A DNA stretch of 64,000 nt from Flavobacteriales bacterium UBA1494 (GCA_905182175.1 CAJJAT010000008.1:1-64000); one strand, 5' to 3'; numbered from the stretch's first letter, positions 9,820 through 18,826 are shown. Program-made: numbers and translations. The notes: generated from the sequence alone by a model not told the origin.

Positions 9820-10271
9820 GCAGAAGCGAAAAGCGAGAGCTAAAAGAGTTAATTGCTCAGCAACGATTAGAAAAGCGAGAGCTAGACTTACTGAGGAGTA
9901 AAATTTTCGATATTGATTTAGAATTTCAAAACAAATTAAGAAAGGCTCAACTAATAACTTGGCTGGAGAATGCTTCTAAACTGATCTTAACAAAAAAGGA
10001 AATTTCTGTTGGCGCCAACAAAAGTTATTTTAGTCCAGGAAGTGAATACAAGTCAGCAATTATTCAACAGCTAAAATCTGCAAAAAACACCCTTCGTATT
10101 TGCATTTTTACCATTAGCCACAATGAAATTTCTGAAGAAATACAATATTTTAACGATTGTATTATAATGTCTCGTTGCTCTTTTCTGCTAAAACATCTAT
10201 CCATTCAACAATGGTCATTGTTAAATAATAGCTTTTGTTCCCTTCTATGGTATGTTTTACACCCTGCTTGA
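9820..10271 (+). pseudogene. Remnant of a phospholipase D-like (PLDc) nuclease gene
   Basis: An open frame with no ATG runs from the end of the TonB receptor to TGA at 10269-10271. Its first half is strongly protein-like: a charged coiled coil (SEKRELKELIAQQRLEKREL) and then SYFSPGSEYKSAIIQQLKSA and KNTLRICIFTISHNEISEEI, which is how the N-terminal part of a PLDc_2-type domain reads. After about 10145 the similarity stops and no HxKxxxxD motif follows. Both the start codon and the catalytic part are missing, so this is a fragment left by deletion or rearrangement. Family assignment is from memory of the motif, not a search. Confidence 0.55.
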
Positions 10272-10502
10272 TTTACCTGAAATAATCAATTATTGTGCAA
10301 CCTAACGAAACCTTCCAAAACCGTAGTAGTGATGACGGCTTTAGTTTGCCGCAGGGTTACAAACCACTGCGAAGCTTCTAGTATTGTTCAACATCCTGAG
10401 GTACGGGGACACTTTACTTTTACTTTCTTCTCTTTTTCCATTTAACAAATTATTTCCTGCAAAACTTTCCCCTTCTATATAGGCTCATTTAATTCCCCAC
10501 TA
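10272..10502. other. Non-coding spacer with small palindromes
   Basis: No gene is visible. The segment around 10330-10385 can fold (GCAGGGTT paired with AACCACTGC), and the rest is AT-rich. It separates the PLDc remnant from the inverted repeats behind the RHS cassette and probably consists of repeat debris. Confidence 0.4.
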
Positions 10503-10664
10503 CCGCACGATTGCATCGTCTGGTCTGACTGACTTGCAGTCCAATAAAATTAACTCTAATTAAAAAGCCAACTCATCTCTGAATTGGCTTCCTGTTTGTT
10601 TTTAACTTACCATCAAGCATCATAGCATTTCAAATTAACTTACACACACGATGCAATCGTGCGG
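10503..10664. repeat. Perfect 17-bp inverted repeat bracketing a terminator
   Basis: CCGCACGATTGCATCGT at 10503-10519 is repeated in exact inverse at 10648-10664. Outside it the match continues imperfectly for about 20 bp on each side (ATTTAATTCCCC against ATTTAATCCCCT), so the arms are about 40 bp. Between them lies a bidirectional terminator. A second, partial copy of the CGGCAG-n-GGGGAT part follows at about 10690. The right arm is read as the last residues of the lipoprotein gene, so the element has changed the 3' end of that gene. Confidence 0.7.
10563..10603. terminator. Bidirectional Rho-independent terminator
   Basis: AAGCCAACTCA at 10565-10575 pairs with TGAATTGGCTT at 10580-10590 (one mismatch) around a TCTC loop. 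A-rich sequence precedes it and T-rich sequence follows it, so it can work in either direction; on the minus strand it would end the lipoprotein/RHS transcript. Confidence 0.6.
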
Positions 10665-11150
10665 CAGCAGGGGATTAAATCGAACGGCAGTGGGGGATGC
10701 ACGGACAAACACAAAAGAATTACCATCTTCTGAATCCTCATAGATTTCTACTGAGTTTTCATTAAAACTAATTGAATGAAAAGACTCGCAATCAATATTT
10801 AGCAAATAATTACCAACTCCATTATATTCTGTCTTTTCCAACTTATAATTTGACTTACAAATGATTTCATTTTCATTAAAGTAAATCAATATTCCATTTT
10901 CAAACTTAATATAATATTTCAAGTCTAATATTGAATCCAATTCACTCCAAGCTAATCTTATCGATTTTAATTCCCATAAACTATCTTGTTCTGTATAATT
11001 AAAAATAGAATCTACAAAGGAAGAATCAACCTCTAATTCCTCATATTTTGTTAATTCTTTAATACTTTCATCTTCTAAATTCATTTTCGCCTTTTTAGAA
11101 GAACAAGAAAACATTATTAAAAAAGTGAAAAACATTGTTACTTTCATCAT
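10635..11150 (-). CDS. Lipoprotein, candidate immunity protein of the RHS tail
   Basis: 171 aa with a lipoprotein signal (MMKVTMFFTFLIMFSCSS; lipobox near Cys16). The mature part is acidic and beta-rich and I do not recognise a family. Its ATG overlaps the stop of the RHS-tail gene (ATGA at 11147-11150), which is typical of toxin and immunity gene pairs, and a periplasmic lipoprotein would be a sensible neutraliser of a secreted metallopeptidase toxin. This role is inference from position only. The last 22 or so residues (from RASPTAVRF on) are encoded by the inverted repeat, so the native C-terminus has probably been replaced. Confidence 0.65.
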   Translation of the reverse strand: MMKVTMFFTFLIMFSCSSKKAKMNLEDESIKELTKYEELEVDSSFVDSIFNYTEQDSLWELKSIRLAWSELDSILDLKYYIKFENGILIYFNENEIICKSNYKLEKTEYNGVGNYLLNIDCESFHSISFNENSVEIYEDSEDGNSFVFVRASPTAVRFNPLLPHDCIVCVS

Positions 11151-12160
11151 GGCCCTTTTTTCTTCTTCATTTTTGCGTTAACTCTATTTATTTCCATGTC
11201 AATAATTTCTTCATTAATTAAATCAGAATAGACTTTAGCCTTTGTCGGATTTTTATTCTCAAAATCTGCCCAAGATTCTGTTCTTCTCAGTCCTATCCAA
11301 GACATTGCCTGATACCAATCTTCTGTATGAGATGTTCCCATATCCTTGTCAAACTCTTTCATGCCGTCAACTAACAAACCTCTATTAAATGAGGCCATCT
11401 GATTATGATGCAAGTCACTTTGTTTCTGTTTACTTTTATGATATGGATTATTATAATGATCATCATATCCCGGATAGTTAGATATACCATCAGTACTTAT
11501 TCTAAGATTCTTTTTTTGATGAATCCCTTCATGTAAAATAACCATTGCTAAAAAAGTTTCGTCTGCAATTAAATAACCATTTTGAAAGTATTCCTTTTGG
11601 ATTGATGTAACGAATCCATTTGCACCAATGCCACCTCCTCTTGCAATAGAAGCACTAGCACCATGCCCTAAGTTTCCTCCCGATAAAATCTTCTCATTAA
11701 AGAAATGATTGTCCTGATTAGCTAAAAAATTTTTAAATACTTGTTTGTAAATTGAATTTGCACTTAAAGTATTAATAAAACTTGATCCTAAATTCTTCTT
11801 TAAATAATTATTCCAAACAACCTCTCTACCATCAGGGTCAACAAATACCATAGGATTATTTAAAACAAAATTATAAGGACTTGCATAAGGATACTTTTGC
11901 GCCAAAGGATCTAAACTTAACCACCTTCCTAATCTTGGATCAAGTATCCTCGCTCCGAAGTCATAACTATTCCCTGATCCTTTCAGCTCATTATCTCTTT
12001 CCATACCGTTAAAGCCATACCTATACCCATCTCCACTTGTAAAACTTCGCCCCGCCATCTGCATGCCAAAGGGGTAATAATATGCTACTTTGCCTTTAGT
12101 CACCCTACAATCCCAAAACCTCAACCCCTTGCTCAAACACAATGTCCACAGGAATTCCAA
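11147..12160 (-). CDS. 5'-truncated RHS repeat-associated core protein with HExxH toxin-like C-terminus
   Basis: Only the end of an RHS/YD-repeat protein is present. The hyperconserved RHS core is clear (YYYPFGMQMAGRSF, RYGFNGMERDNELKG, YDFGARILDPRLGRWLSLDP, YNFVLNNPMVFVDPDGRE). After it comes a variable tail of about 220 aa with HEGIHQ (11516-11533), a zinc-metallopeptidase-type HExxH, and further His residues (DLHHNQ). RHS similarity begins at about 12090, immediately after the stop of the neighbouring peptidase gene; the open frame to 12160 starts with TTG inside that gene and is not RHS-like. There is no credible start codon or signal, so the tail is an orphan fragment that may be silent or act as a reservoir for recombination with a full-length RHS gene elsewhere. 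Confidence 0.75.
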   Translation of the reverse strand: MEFLWTLCLSKGLRFWDCRVTKGKVAYYYPFGMQMAGRSFTSGDGYRYGFNGMERDNELKGSGNSYDFGARILDPRLGRWLSLDPLAQKYPYASPYNFVLNNPMVFVDPDGREVVWNNYLKKNLGSSFINTLSANSIYKQVFKNFLANQDNHFFNEKILSGGNLGHGASASIARGGGIGANGFVTSIQKEYFQNGYLIADETFLAMVILHEGIHQKKNLRISTDGISNYPGYDDHYNNPYHKSKQKQSDLHHNQMASFNRGLLVDGMKEFDKDMGTSHTEDWYQAMSWIGLRRTESWADFENKNPTKAKVYSDLINEEIIDMEINRVNAKMKKKKGP

Positions 12161-13763
12161 GATCTGATAATCTTTCTAAGTCGCTTTGTAAGTCCGCTTT
12201 GATCACCGTTTCTTCAGCAACCAATTTTGCTACGCCTTCATAATTCCCGTCGCCTTGTAATTGTAATATTTTAGCAGAAAGGGCATTCATTGCGTCGTTC
12301 ATTTTATCGTAATCAATTTTATATTTTCCTGCTTCAGATCGCATAAATACCCCTTCGTCTTTAAAAAAGTTGAAACGAATCATGTTTGCTTTGCCATGAG
12401 CAGAGGAAGTTCCAAAACGGATGGAACGAAAAATACTTGCCATAAAGGTGGTGTAATAAGATTTCAAATCTCCTTCGATTTCTCCTTTTGCATGAAGTTG
12501 AGTAATCATGTATAACCCTAAAATATCAGCTTTCCCTTCTTCTAATGCTGAAGCGTGTTCTTTCAAAGCTGCCCGTACCGTTCCTTTACCATCCAATGTA
12601 TTTTTAATTCCTAGGCCATGCGCTACTTCATGAAACATGGTATTGGCAAAAAATGCATCGAAATTGATATAGTCTCTTTGGCTTTCATCAATCAACTCTG
12701 CAGCTATTGGTAAAAGAATTTTATCAAACTTCGCTTTCATGGCATTTTTCAATTGCGACCTTCTTGTTCCTTTCTCCAATTGAATTTTTTCATCGTTTGG
12801 TAAGTTCACTGCTATAGTTTTACTACCGGCATTGCAGTCCCCAGCATAATAAATCACATCAAAAGCGGCTAACTGAGAATCTGTTCCGGGCTTTTCTGCT
12901 TTGTATTTTTCATCCACCGGTAAATTCGTTTGCAATTCAGGAAGCATGCTTGCATATTTTGCCAATCGCTCAGTCCATTCCATGTCTTTTACTAAAACGT
13001 ACGCTTCATAAGAGGCTTTATTTCCAAACAATTGATCTTCGTAGGTCTCAATTGGTCCACAAATAATGTCAATTTGATTTTCTGTCATGTCCATCCAAGC
13101 CATATCTGACTTAAAAAACTCGCCTGTAATTAGCGCTTCGGCTCTAAACATTAAATGATTTTTGAGTTGCTCGTTGTCTGCGTAATATGAAGCACCAAAT
13201 AATAATTCTGCCGCTTCAGCTAATTCTGTTTTAAAAGCTACATGAAATGGGATGCTAATTAATTGGCCGGTAGAGTCTCTGCGAATCAAAGTATACAATG
13301 AGTTTTTACCCTCTAAATCGGAAGACTCGAACTCCTCCTTTGTCATGTCCGCTGGATAATAATTTGCTCCCAAAGGTTTCTCTCCTACCCCATCAACAAA
13401 AGGTTCATTCGCATCTAACCTGTCCCAAGGGCCGTAATTAATGTTTGCGAATTGCCTTGTATTTTCGTTTGAAATACTTTTCAAAAATTCTTCTTTATCA
13501 CCGTATGCTTGCTTCCAAAAAAGACCATCCATAATTTTAGCAACCTTAATCAGGCTAGGAATCATCTTTCTTTGGTTCTCTGAAAGCATTGAAACATCAG
13601 TAGTTAATTTTACTTTGACGTACTTTTGTAATCTTCTTTCAGCATCCGAAAGCACTTGACTTACCTCTACTGTGGAAGTAGTCTCTGAATCTACAGCTGG
13701 TTTAGGGTTATTTTGACAAGCCGCCAACGAGAATGCTAATGCAATAGGAAGTATCTTTTTCAT
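12105..13763 (-). CDS. M49-like zinc peptidase lipoprotein (dipeptidyl peptidase III/Nudix-M49 type)
   Basis: 552 aa lipoprotein, lipobox LAAC near residue 16. The zinc-binding motif is HEVAHGLG with the downstream EEGKAD glutamate ligand region, the arrangement of the bacterial M49-related hydrolases rather than the HELLGH of classical DPP III. An intact active site and normal length argue for an active exported peptidase anchored to a membrane. The stop is directly followed by the RHS fragment, and the gene is divergent from a META-domain lipoprotein. Databases often mislabel such proteins as dihydrofolate reductase; nothing here supports that. Confidence 0.8.
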   Translation of the reverse strand: MKKILPIALAFSLAACQNNPKPAVDSETTSTVEVSQVLSDAERRLQKYVKVKLTTDVSMLSENQRKMIPSLIKVAKIMDGLFWKQAYGDKEEFLKSISNENTRQFANINYGPWDRLDANEPFVDGVGEKPLGANYYPADMTKEEFESSDLEGKNSLYTLIRRDSTGQLISIPFHVAFKTELAEAAELLFGASYYADNEQLKNHLMFRAEALITGEFFKSDMAWMDMTENQIDIICGPIETYEDQLFGNKASYEAYVLVKDMEWTERLAKYASMLPELQTNLPVDEKYKAEKPGTDSQLAAFDVIYYAGDCNAGSKTIAVNLPNDEKIQLEKGTRRSQLKNAMKAKFDKILLPIAAELIDESQRDYINFDAFFANTMFHEVAHGLGIKNTLDGKGTVRAALKEHASALEEGKADILGLYMITQLHAKGEIEGDLKSYYTTFMASIFRSIRFGTSSAHGKANMIRFNFFKDEGVFMRSEAGKYKIDYDKMNDAMNALSAKILQLQGDGNYEGVAKLVAEETVIKADLQSDLERLSDLGIPVDIVFEQGVEVLGL

Positions 13764-13850
13764 CTTTTAAATTCTTAGTTTTTTACCTTTATAAATGTAT
13801 TAATTTGCATTTGTAATTTCAAGAATAGTTTTACTTAGATATTAGATCCC

Positions 13851-14354
13851 ATGAAAACAGCAATCGCCACCATATTTGCCATTTTATTACTTACGCCTTC
13901 TTGTAAAAACAAAAAGGAAGTAACTGAAAAAGAAACCAAAAAAGTAGAATCTGTGACCCAAACCACAGCTAAGTCAATGACGCCATTTGGAAAAGACCTA
14001 GGTGGTGAATTGGTAGGAAAATATTGGAAAGCCATAGAATTAATGGGCGAACCTGTTGAGATGACCGAAGAAATGAAAAAGGAGCCCTATTTAACCTTTA
14101 AGCGCGATGGAACTATAACTGCATATGGTGGATGCAATACTATTTTCGGAGACTATAAATTGGGAGTTAAAAATTTCGTTGAAATGAACAATTTTAGCCA
14201 AACAGAAATGGAATGCAATTTTAAGAGTTATGAAGAGAAAATGACTGAAGCACTAATTTATGGCAAACAATATATCTTTACAGGAGAAGACCAGATGCAG
14301 ATTATTATTGGCAAAAGAGCTCCATTAGGAACTTTTAAAGCAGTTTACTTTTAA
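13851..14354 (+). CDS. META domain (HslJ-like) lipoprotein
   Basis: 167 aa lipoprotein with lipobox TPSC near Cys18, then a charged linker. The META domain occupies about residues 55-165; its hallmark YGGCNTIFGDYKL and a second Cys (MECNF) are present. E. coli HslJ of this family is linked to novobiocin resistance and heat shock, but the biochemical role is unknown. The gene is divergent from the M49-like peptidase and convergent with rluD. Confidence 0.82.
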   Translation: MKTAIATIFAILLLTPSCKNKKEVTEKETKKVESVTQTTAKSMTPFGKDLGGELVGKYWKAIELMGEPVEMTEEMKKEPYLTFKRDGTITAYGGCNTIFGDYKLGVKNFVEMNNFSQTEMECNFKSYEEKMTEALIYGKQYIFTGEDQMQIIIGKRAPLGTFKAVYF

Positions 14355-14468
14355 GAATTGAATGCTATAGAATCTGAAATGAAGAATGTGGAGTTTAGAA
14401 TGGAGAAATTCAGTTAAGAATGTGGAATGAAGAATTTAAAATGAAAACAGAAAAATTAGAATAAAGTG

Positions 14469-14513
14469 AGTAGAGTAGATAGTTTAAACTAAAAAACTAG
14501 CTTAAACTCTACT
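14469..14513. terminator. Possible bidirectional terminator hairpin
   Basis: AGTAGAGT at 14469-14476 pairs exactly with ACTCTACT at 14506-14513; inside it AGTTTAA can pair with TTAAACT. It lies between convergent genes. The surrounding bases (14360-14460) are a low-complexity patch with repeated GAATGTGGA-like words and hold no gene. Confidence 0.4.
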
Positions 14514-14595
14514 ATTCTGATTTCAACATTACTCAACCGTGACTTTGTAGTTTTAGCCTTCACCTTTCCTCACATAGCTTTTGGATAAACACGTA

Positions 14596-15663
14596 TTACC
14601 CCTCTAACTCGTCGGAGTCGTCTTCGTGTTCAACTTCTAATTCTCTACCTATTAAATAGCGGTCCCATTTGTCGAGAACTTGTTGCATGTCATCTGGTAA
14701 GTCAGAATTAAACTCCATCCATTCTTTTGTTTTAGGATGCGTAAAGGCCAATGTTTTTGCATGAAGTGCTTGACGTGGTAATATTCTAAAACAATTTTCT
14801 ACAAATTGCTTGTATTTAGTAAACGTTGTTCCTTTTAGAATCCTGTCACCGCCATATTCCGAGTCGTTAAACAATGGGTGTCCACTCCACTTTGAGTGAA
14901 TTCTTATTTGGTGCGTTCTGCCGGTATCTAATTTATATTCCACCAACGTTACATAACCGTAGCGCTTCAAAACTTTGAAGTTCGTAATTGCTGTTTTCCC
15001 AATATCCCCTTCAGGAAAAACATCCATTACTTTTCGGTTCTTATGCGAACGCCAAATATTTCCCTCAATTTTCCCTTCATCTTCTTTCACATCTCCCCAA
15101 ACCAAAGCCTGGTATCTTCTATCGGATGTTCGGTTAAAAAATTGTTTCGATAAATGTGTTAAGGCTTGTTCCGTTTTGGCAACCACCATAATACCTGTGG
15201 TGTTCTTATCTAAACGATGCACCAACCCTGGCCGGCCTTCATTCCCTTCTGCCTCCGGCAAATTTTGAAAATGATAGATTAATCCATTCACCAATGTCCC
15301 ATCCCAATTTCCGTAACCGGGGTGTACCACCATTTCTGAAGGTTTATTTAACACCAAAAGAGTGTCGTCTTCATAAACAATATCCAAGGGAATATTTTCA
15401 GGAAGAAGCTCTGTCTCTCTTGGAGGGTAAGGCAACTGAATTGAGATTTCGTCCTCAGGTTTTACTTTGTAATTGGTCTTTACCACTTGTCCGTTCACAA
15501 TAATATTCCCATCTGCTGCAGCTTGCTGAATCTTATTCCGTGAGGAATTTGGCAAGCGATCAGTTAAAAATTTATCTATTCTTAAAACTGCTTGACCTTT
15601 ATCAGCAATGATATTGTGATGTTCAAAAAGCTCATCATATTCTGGTTTTCCTTCGTCGCTCAT
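14596..15663 (-). CDS. rluD: 23S rRNA pseudouridine synthase, RluD family
   Basis: 355 aa. An N-terminal S4 RNA-binding domain (about residues 25-85) is followed by the RluA/RluD catalytic domain with HRLDKNTTG; the catalytic Asp is residue 152. It should isomerise uridines (in E. coli U1911, U1915 and U1917) of helix 69 in 23S rRNA. The ATG at 15663 is 4 nt after the stop of a T9SS protein, itself overlapping a PASTA gene, so rluD is the last gene of a three-gene operon. A C-terminal acidic tail (EVEHEDDSDELEG) is unremarkable. Confidence 0.93.
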   Translation of the reverse strand: MSDEGKPEYDELFEHHNIIADKGQAVLRIDKFLTDRLPNSSRNKIQQAAADGNIIVNGQVVKTNYKVKPEDEISIQLPYPPRETELLPENIPLDIVYEDDTLLVLNKPSEMVVHPGYGNWDGTLVNGLIYHFQNLPEAEGNEGRPGLVHRLDKNTTGIMVVAKTEQALTHLSKQFFNRTSDRRYQALVWGDVKEDEGKIEGNIWRSHKNRKVMDVFPEGDIGKTAITNFKVLKRYGYVTLVEYKLDTGRTHQIRIHSKWSGHPLFNDSEYGGDRILKGTTFTKYKQFVENCFRILPRQALHAKTLAFTHPKTKEWMEFNSDLPDDMQQVLDKWDRYLIGRELEVEHEDDSDELEG

Positions 15664-15667
15664 GGTA

Positions 15668-17875
15668 CTATTGTGATAAAATAACTTTTTTGGTCAATTG
15701 GTGTCCGCTTTCGCTTTGTACTTTCAAAAAGTAAATCCCTTTTGGCAAGGAAGATAAATCTATTTGATGGTGATATACTTGATTCAAAATCTGCTTCCCT
15801 GTTACATCAAATAATTGTAATGTTTCAAATTTAATTTCACCGTCGAATCTCAGATTTAAGATGCCATTCGTAGGATTTGGAAATACAGTTAGATCGCTTT
15901 GAGTTAAACGCTCCGCCTTTATTCCTACATCAAATACTCTATTTCTAAATACTGGTCGAAGCATTAAAGCCCCGTCGTCTATTCCTGCAGAGGCCGCAGT
16001 CCAAAGTGCTCCATTTTGACTAAAAAACACCTTGTCTTTATGATTTGTGTTCAAGTCATACCCAACATTTACGCTATTTGCACCAATGGTTTTAAAACCA
16101 ATGTAAAATGTTTGCCCTACGACTAAAGCCGTATCTAAGGTATAGGTTACAATACCATTCGTTTCAGAAAAAACTGGAGCTGCTGTTGCTGTTCTTTCGT
16201 AAAGTAAGACTGTAGGATTTAGGGAACTCCATACCGATAAGACTATTTTTTGCTTGGTAACGTCATCCTTTTGCGGTAAAAAATAAGTTTGAAAACCCTT
16301 TAATGTATCTGCAAACGGGATATCATATCTAACAGCCATATATGCTGTTAAGCCATCGATGCTTAAAGCAGGATTAACTCCGTATCCCGCCTCCGCTGTT
16401 CCATCGTCATATGCATAATAATCTTGCAGCACAGTGCGAGAAATAACAGTATCGTTACTTCTAATAAAGTCATTTCTAGGCCTAAATTGAATGTCAAAAA
16501 TTGACTCAAAAACGATTGCTGTGTCAACTTGAGCTGCAGGAAATTCAAAAGGAGTTGGATATCTAAACTGAAAAGTATCTTGAGGTAGGTTAATTGAAGA
16601 TGTTGGATCACTCGGAAACTTGTACAGATTACTCCCAGGCGCTGTTGGATCAGGAACGGTCAGAAAATTAAATACCAGAAAATTTCGATCACTTGCATTA
16701 TTTACAATTGTAAAAGCGGAATCTGCCATGTAACTGGAAGGGTTATTTCGAAAATGCCAATACGGCATAGCGTAATAATCTTTCAACATAGAAGGAGCAT
16801 TATACACATAGGCTATATCGTTGTAAAACTCTTGAGTTTCTGTTCTATTGTCGTCTAAATAAATATAATCAATGTGCCACTGATCAAATGCCCCTGCGCT
16901 ATTTGCATAATTTTTAAATCTAAATCGGAATCCATCCTGTTGCAAGAAAACAGGAACTTTAATAATTTCTTGCGCAAAAGTATCGGCTGCAAAGCCAATC
17001 GAATTCCAGATTCCGGCCCATCTCTTAGTGCTAGCATTGTAAAACTCCAGCACCAGTGAATCTCCACGCTCCGGTCCATCTCTCGCTAAACCTTTGGGCT
17101 GATAGAAAAAACTCAGGTACACATTTGTGTCCGCCACATTTTCGAGATCTAGAGGTACAGAAGACAAATAATCGGCAATAACTCGCAATGGTTTGTCAAT
17201 ACCGTAAGGTTGTCCTAACTCATCTAACCCATCAAACGTTGCAACTCCGATGGAAGGGGGATTAAGGCCGAATGTTCTATTTATATAGGTGGATGCATCT
17301 GTCCACAAGTCAGCAGGGTTTGGGGCAACAGTAAACAATGTAACAGAATCTTGTCTAAACCGGGCGTTAACATAAACAGTGTCTTTTGGTACGCCAGCTT
17401 GCTCTGAATAATTGTATGCAGGAAACACCACATAATTTTGATAGTCTGCGGTACAATCCGTTAAATCTGAAAACTGAATAGTGATGCTTAAATTTGCTTG
17501 CCGGCTATTGGTATCACCCTGTTGATTTACAAGATACTTAAAGGTTGAGTCTTCAGTGAAACCAACAGTATCAGGAAAAGGCCTACCGCCAATGAATAAT
17601 TTGTAAAAAACACTATCAGTCAGCCGACTGTCAGTTAAATCAGTAATTCGCTTTCTTTGACGATTTGTCGAAAAATCATCAATAAATGGCAAATCTAATG
17701 TATCATACAAAAAGATGAAATTTTCCTCAGAAATTTCTACCTTATTATTTGCAATTTGATTGCCCCCGGCAGGAAAAAGAACAGGGTTTGTTATCGGAAC
17801 CGATAAATAGTCTTGCGCATTTAAGTCCGCAAAAAATACCATTGCCACCAACAAAAATTTAAATTGCTTTACCAT
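15668..17875 (-). CDS. T9SS type A sorting domain-containing protein
   Basis: 735 aa with signal peptide (about residues 1-20) and a C-terminal T9SS type A sorting domain: VFPNPTNG, then LQLFDVTGKQILN, GIYFLKVQSESG and TKKVILSQ at the end. The body contains beta-sandwich segments (jelly-roll-like, about 270-350) but no catalytic motif I recognise. It should be exported by Sec and then by the type IX system to the surface. It sits between the PASTA and rluD genes with overlapping or adjacent ends (its ATG shares bases with the PASTA stop), so it is translated from the same message. Confidence 0.88.
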   Translation of the reverse strand: MVKQFKFLLVAMVFFADLNAQDYLSVPITNPVLFPAGGNQIANNKVEISEENFIFLYDTLDLPFIDDFSTNRQRKRITDLTDSRLTDSVFYKLFIGGRPFPDTVGFTEDSTFKYLVNQQGDTNSRQANLSITIQFSDLTDCTADYQNYVVFPAYNYSEQAGVPKDTVYVNARFRQDSVTLFTVAPNPADLWTDASTYINRTFGLNPPSIGVATFDGLDELGQPYGIDKPLRVIADYLSSVPLDLENVADTNVYLSFFYQPKGLARDGPERGDSLVLEFYNASTKRWAGIWNSIGFAADTFAQEIIKVPVFLQQDGFRFRFKNYANSAGAFDQWHIDYIYLDDNRTETQEFYNDIAYVYNAPSMLKDYYAMPYWHFRNNPSSYMADSAFTIVNNASDRNFLVFNFLTVPDPTAPGSNLYKFPSDPTSSINLPQDTFQFRYPTPFEFPAAQVDTAIVFESIFDIQFRPRNDFIRSNDTVISRTVLQDYYAYDDGTAEAGYGVNPALSIDGLTAYMAVRYDIPFADTLKGFQTYFLPQKDDVTKQKIVLSVWSSLNPTVLLYERTATAAPVFSETNGIVTYTLDTALVVGQTFYIGFKTIGANSVNVGYDLNTNHKDKVFFSQNGALWTAASAGIDDGALMLRPVFRNRVFDVGIKAERLTQSDLTVFPNPTNGILNLRFDGEIKFETLQLFDVTGKQILNQVYHHQIDLSSLPKGIYFLKVQSESGHQLTKKVILSQ

Positions 17876-18699
17876 TATTGAATTGTGTCTAGTGGCACAC
17901 TAACGGTATGGACAACCTTATTCGTATCTAATGTTAAAAAAAGATCAATTGAAGCACCCATTCTTACGCTTGGCTCTTGACTAAATGGGGGAATTTGTCT
18001 GTAAACAATAGCTTTTGCTGAGTCATCTGCATTCTCTACCGTCTCATCAAAAAGCAAAGAACCTAAATTCAATGATTTTGATTGTAGTAAATCGTTCGCC
18101 ATTTCTGTTGTAAACTCTTTTAAATAGGGTACTTCTACCAACTCATTGCTTAAACCTTGACCAACTACTAAGTCTATCACACTTCCTTTGCGAATTCTTT
18201 CTCCGACCCTAATCTCTTTCCCGTCCATATTTTGCTCCAAAATACAGTTCACACACATGTCTGGTTTGTATCTTTTATCACCCACAACTAACCCGTACGT
18301 TTCTAAAATAGAGGTTGCTTGGCGCAAGGATCGATCCACTAGTTTTGGCATTTTAATTGTAACCGGTTGTTCAGCCGCTACAGTCAAATATATAGTTCTT
18401 CCCTCCTTAACAAAATTTCCTGCTGCAGGGTGCTGGTCAAGTATTGTTCCTCCTGCCTTTCCCTTTACAAAAAGAGAATCTGACACTTCGGTTTGCAAGC
18501 TACCTTTTTGATTTATTGCCAGTTCTGTTTCAGTACTGTGCATTCCTACAAATTCTGGAACGTCAATATCTTCCCCGTGCTTTGTGTAGGTATCCAAATA
18601 ATATAAAATTCCGAACAACCCTCCAGCTACTAACAATATGGCAACCAAAACATTAATCCAAAAAACCCTACTTACCAAAAAACGAACAAAATGACTCAT
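17875..18699 (-). CDS. PASTA domain-containing membrane protein
   Basis: 274 aa. One transmembrane helix (about residues 13-33) anchors a periplasmic part of three PASTA domains (about 45-110, 112-180, 185-255) with signatures such as VPEFVGMHSTETE, MPKLVDRSLRQA and VPYLKEFTTEMA. PASTA domains bind peptidoglycan or beta-lactams in other proteins; no kinase or transpeptidase domain is attached. First gene of the PASTA-T9SS-rluD operon and divergent from ddl. On the minus strand a TATTTTTG box lies 22 nt upstream of the ATG. Confidence 0.9.
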   Translation of the reverse strand: MSHFVRFLVSRVFWINVLVAILLVAGGLFGILYYLDTYTKHGEDIDVPEFVGMHSTETELAINQKGSLQTEVSDSLFVKGKAGGTILDQHPAAGNFVKEGRTIYLTVAAEQPVTIKMPKLVDRSLRQATSILETYGLVVGDKRYKPDMCVNCILEQNMDGKEIRVGERIRKGSVIDLVVGQGLSNELVEVPYLKEFTTEMANDLLQSKSLNLGSLLFDETVENADDSAKAIVYRQIPPFSQEPSVRMGASIDLFLTLDTNKVVHTVSVPLDTIQ

Positions 18700-18770
18700 G
18701 AAGGAATAAAATTACGTTGTTCAAAAATAAGAATATTAGTAGGTTAATGTTAATTAATAGTGCAGCTATG

Positions 18771-18803
18771 TTGGTAAACGTAAAATTAGAATGACTTATT
18801 TTG
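18771..18803 (+). promoter_or_regulatory. Probable ddl promoter and start-site decision
   Basis: TTG at 18771-18773 and TTATTTTG at 18796-18803 (one mismatch to TAnnTTTG, 22-nt spacer) place transcription start near 18808. This lies downstream of the first possible ATG (18791), so the real start should be ATG 18827, where the conserved ligase N-terminus MKPVIAIAAGG begins. Confidence 0.4.
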
Positions 18804-18826
18804 AAAGTAATAATAAATTCATAGAA

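Noticed and set aside
10271-10700. Integron attC site near the RHS cassette
   Set aside because: Inverted repeats exist, but I could not find paired RYYYAAC and GTTRRRY cores with the attC layout, and no integrase is present.
12105-13763. Dihydrofolate reductase annotation for the M49-like gene
   Set aside because: HEVAHGLG plus EEGKAD is a zinc peptidase signature and a lipobox is present; no DHFR motif occurs.
17875-18699. Antisense ORFs of 107 and 70 codons inside the PASTA gene
   Set aside because: They mirror a well-supported coding frame and have low-complexity composition with no motif or promoter.
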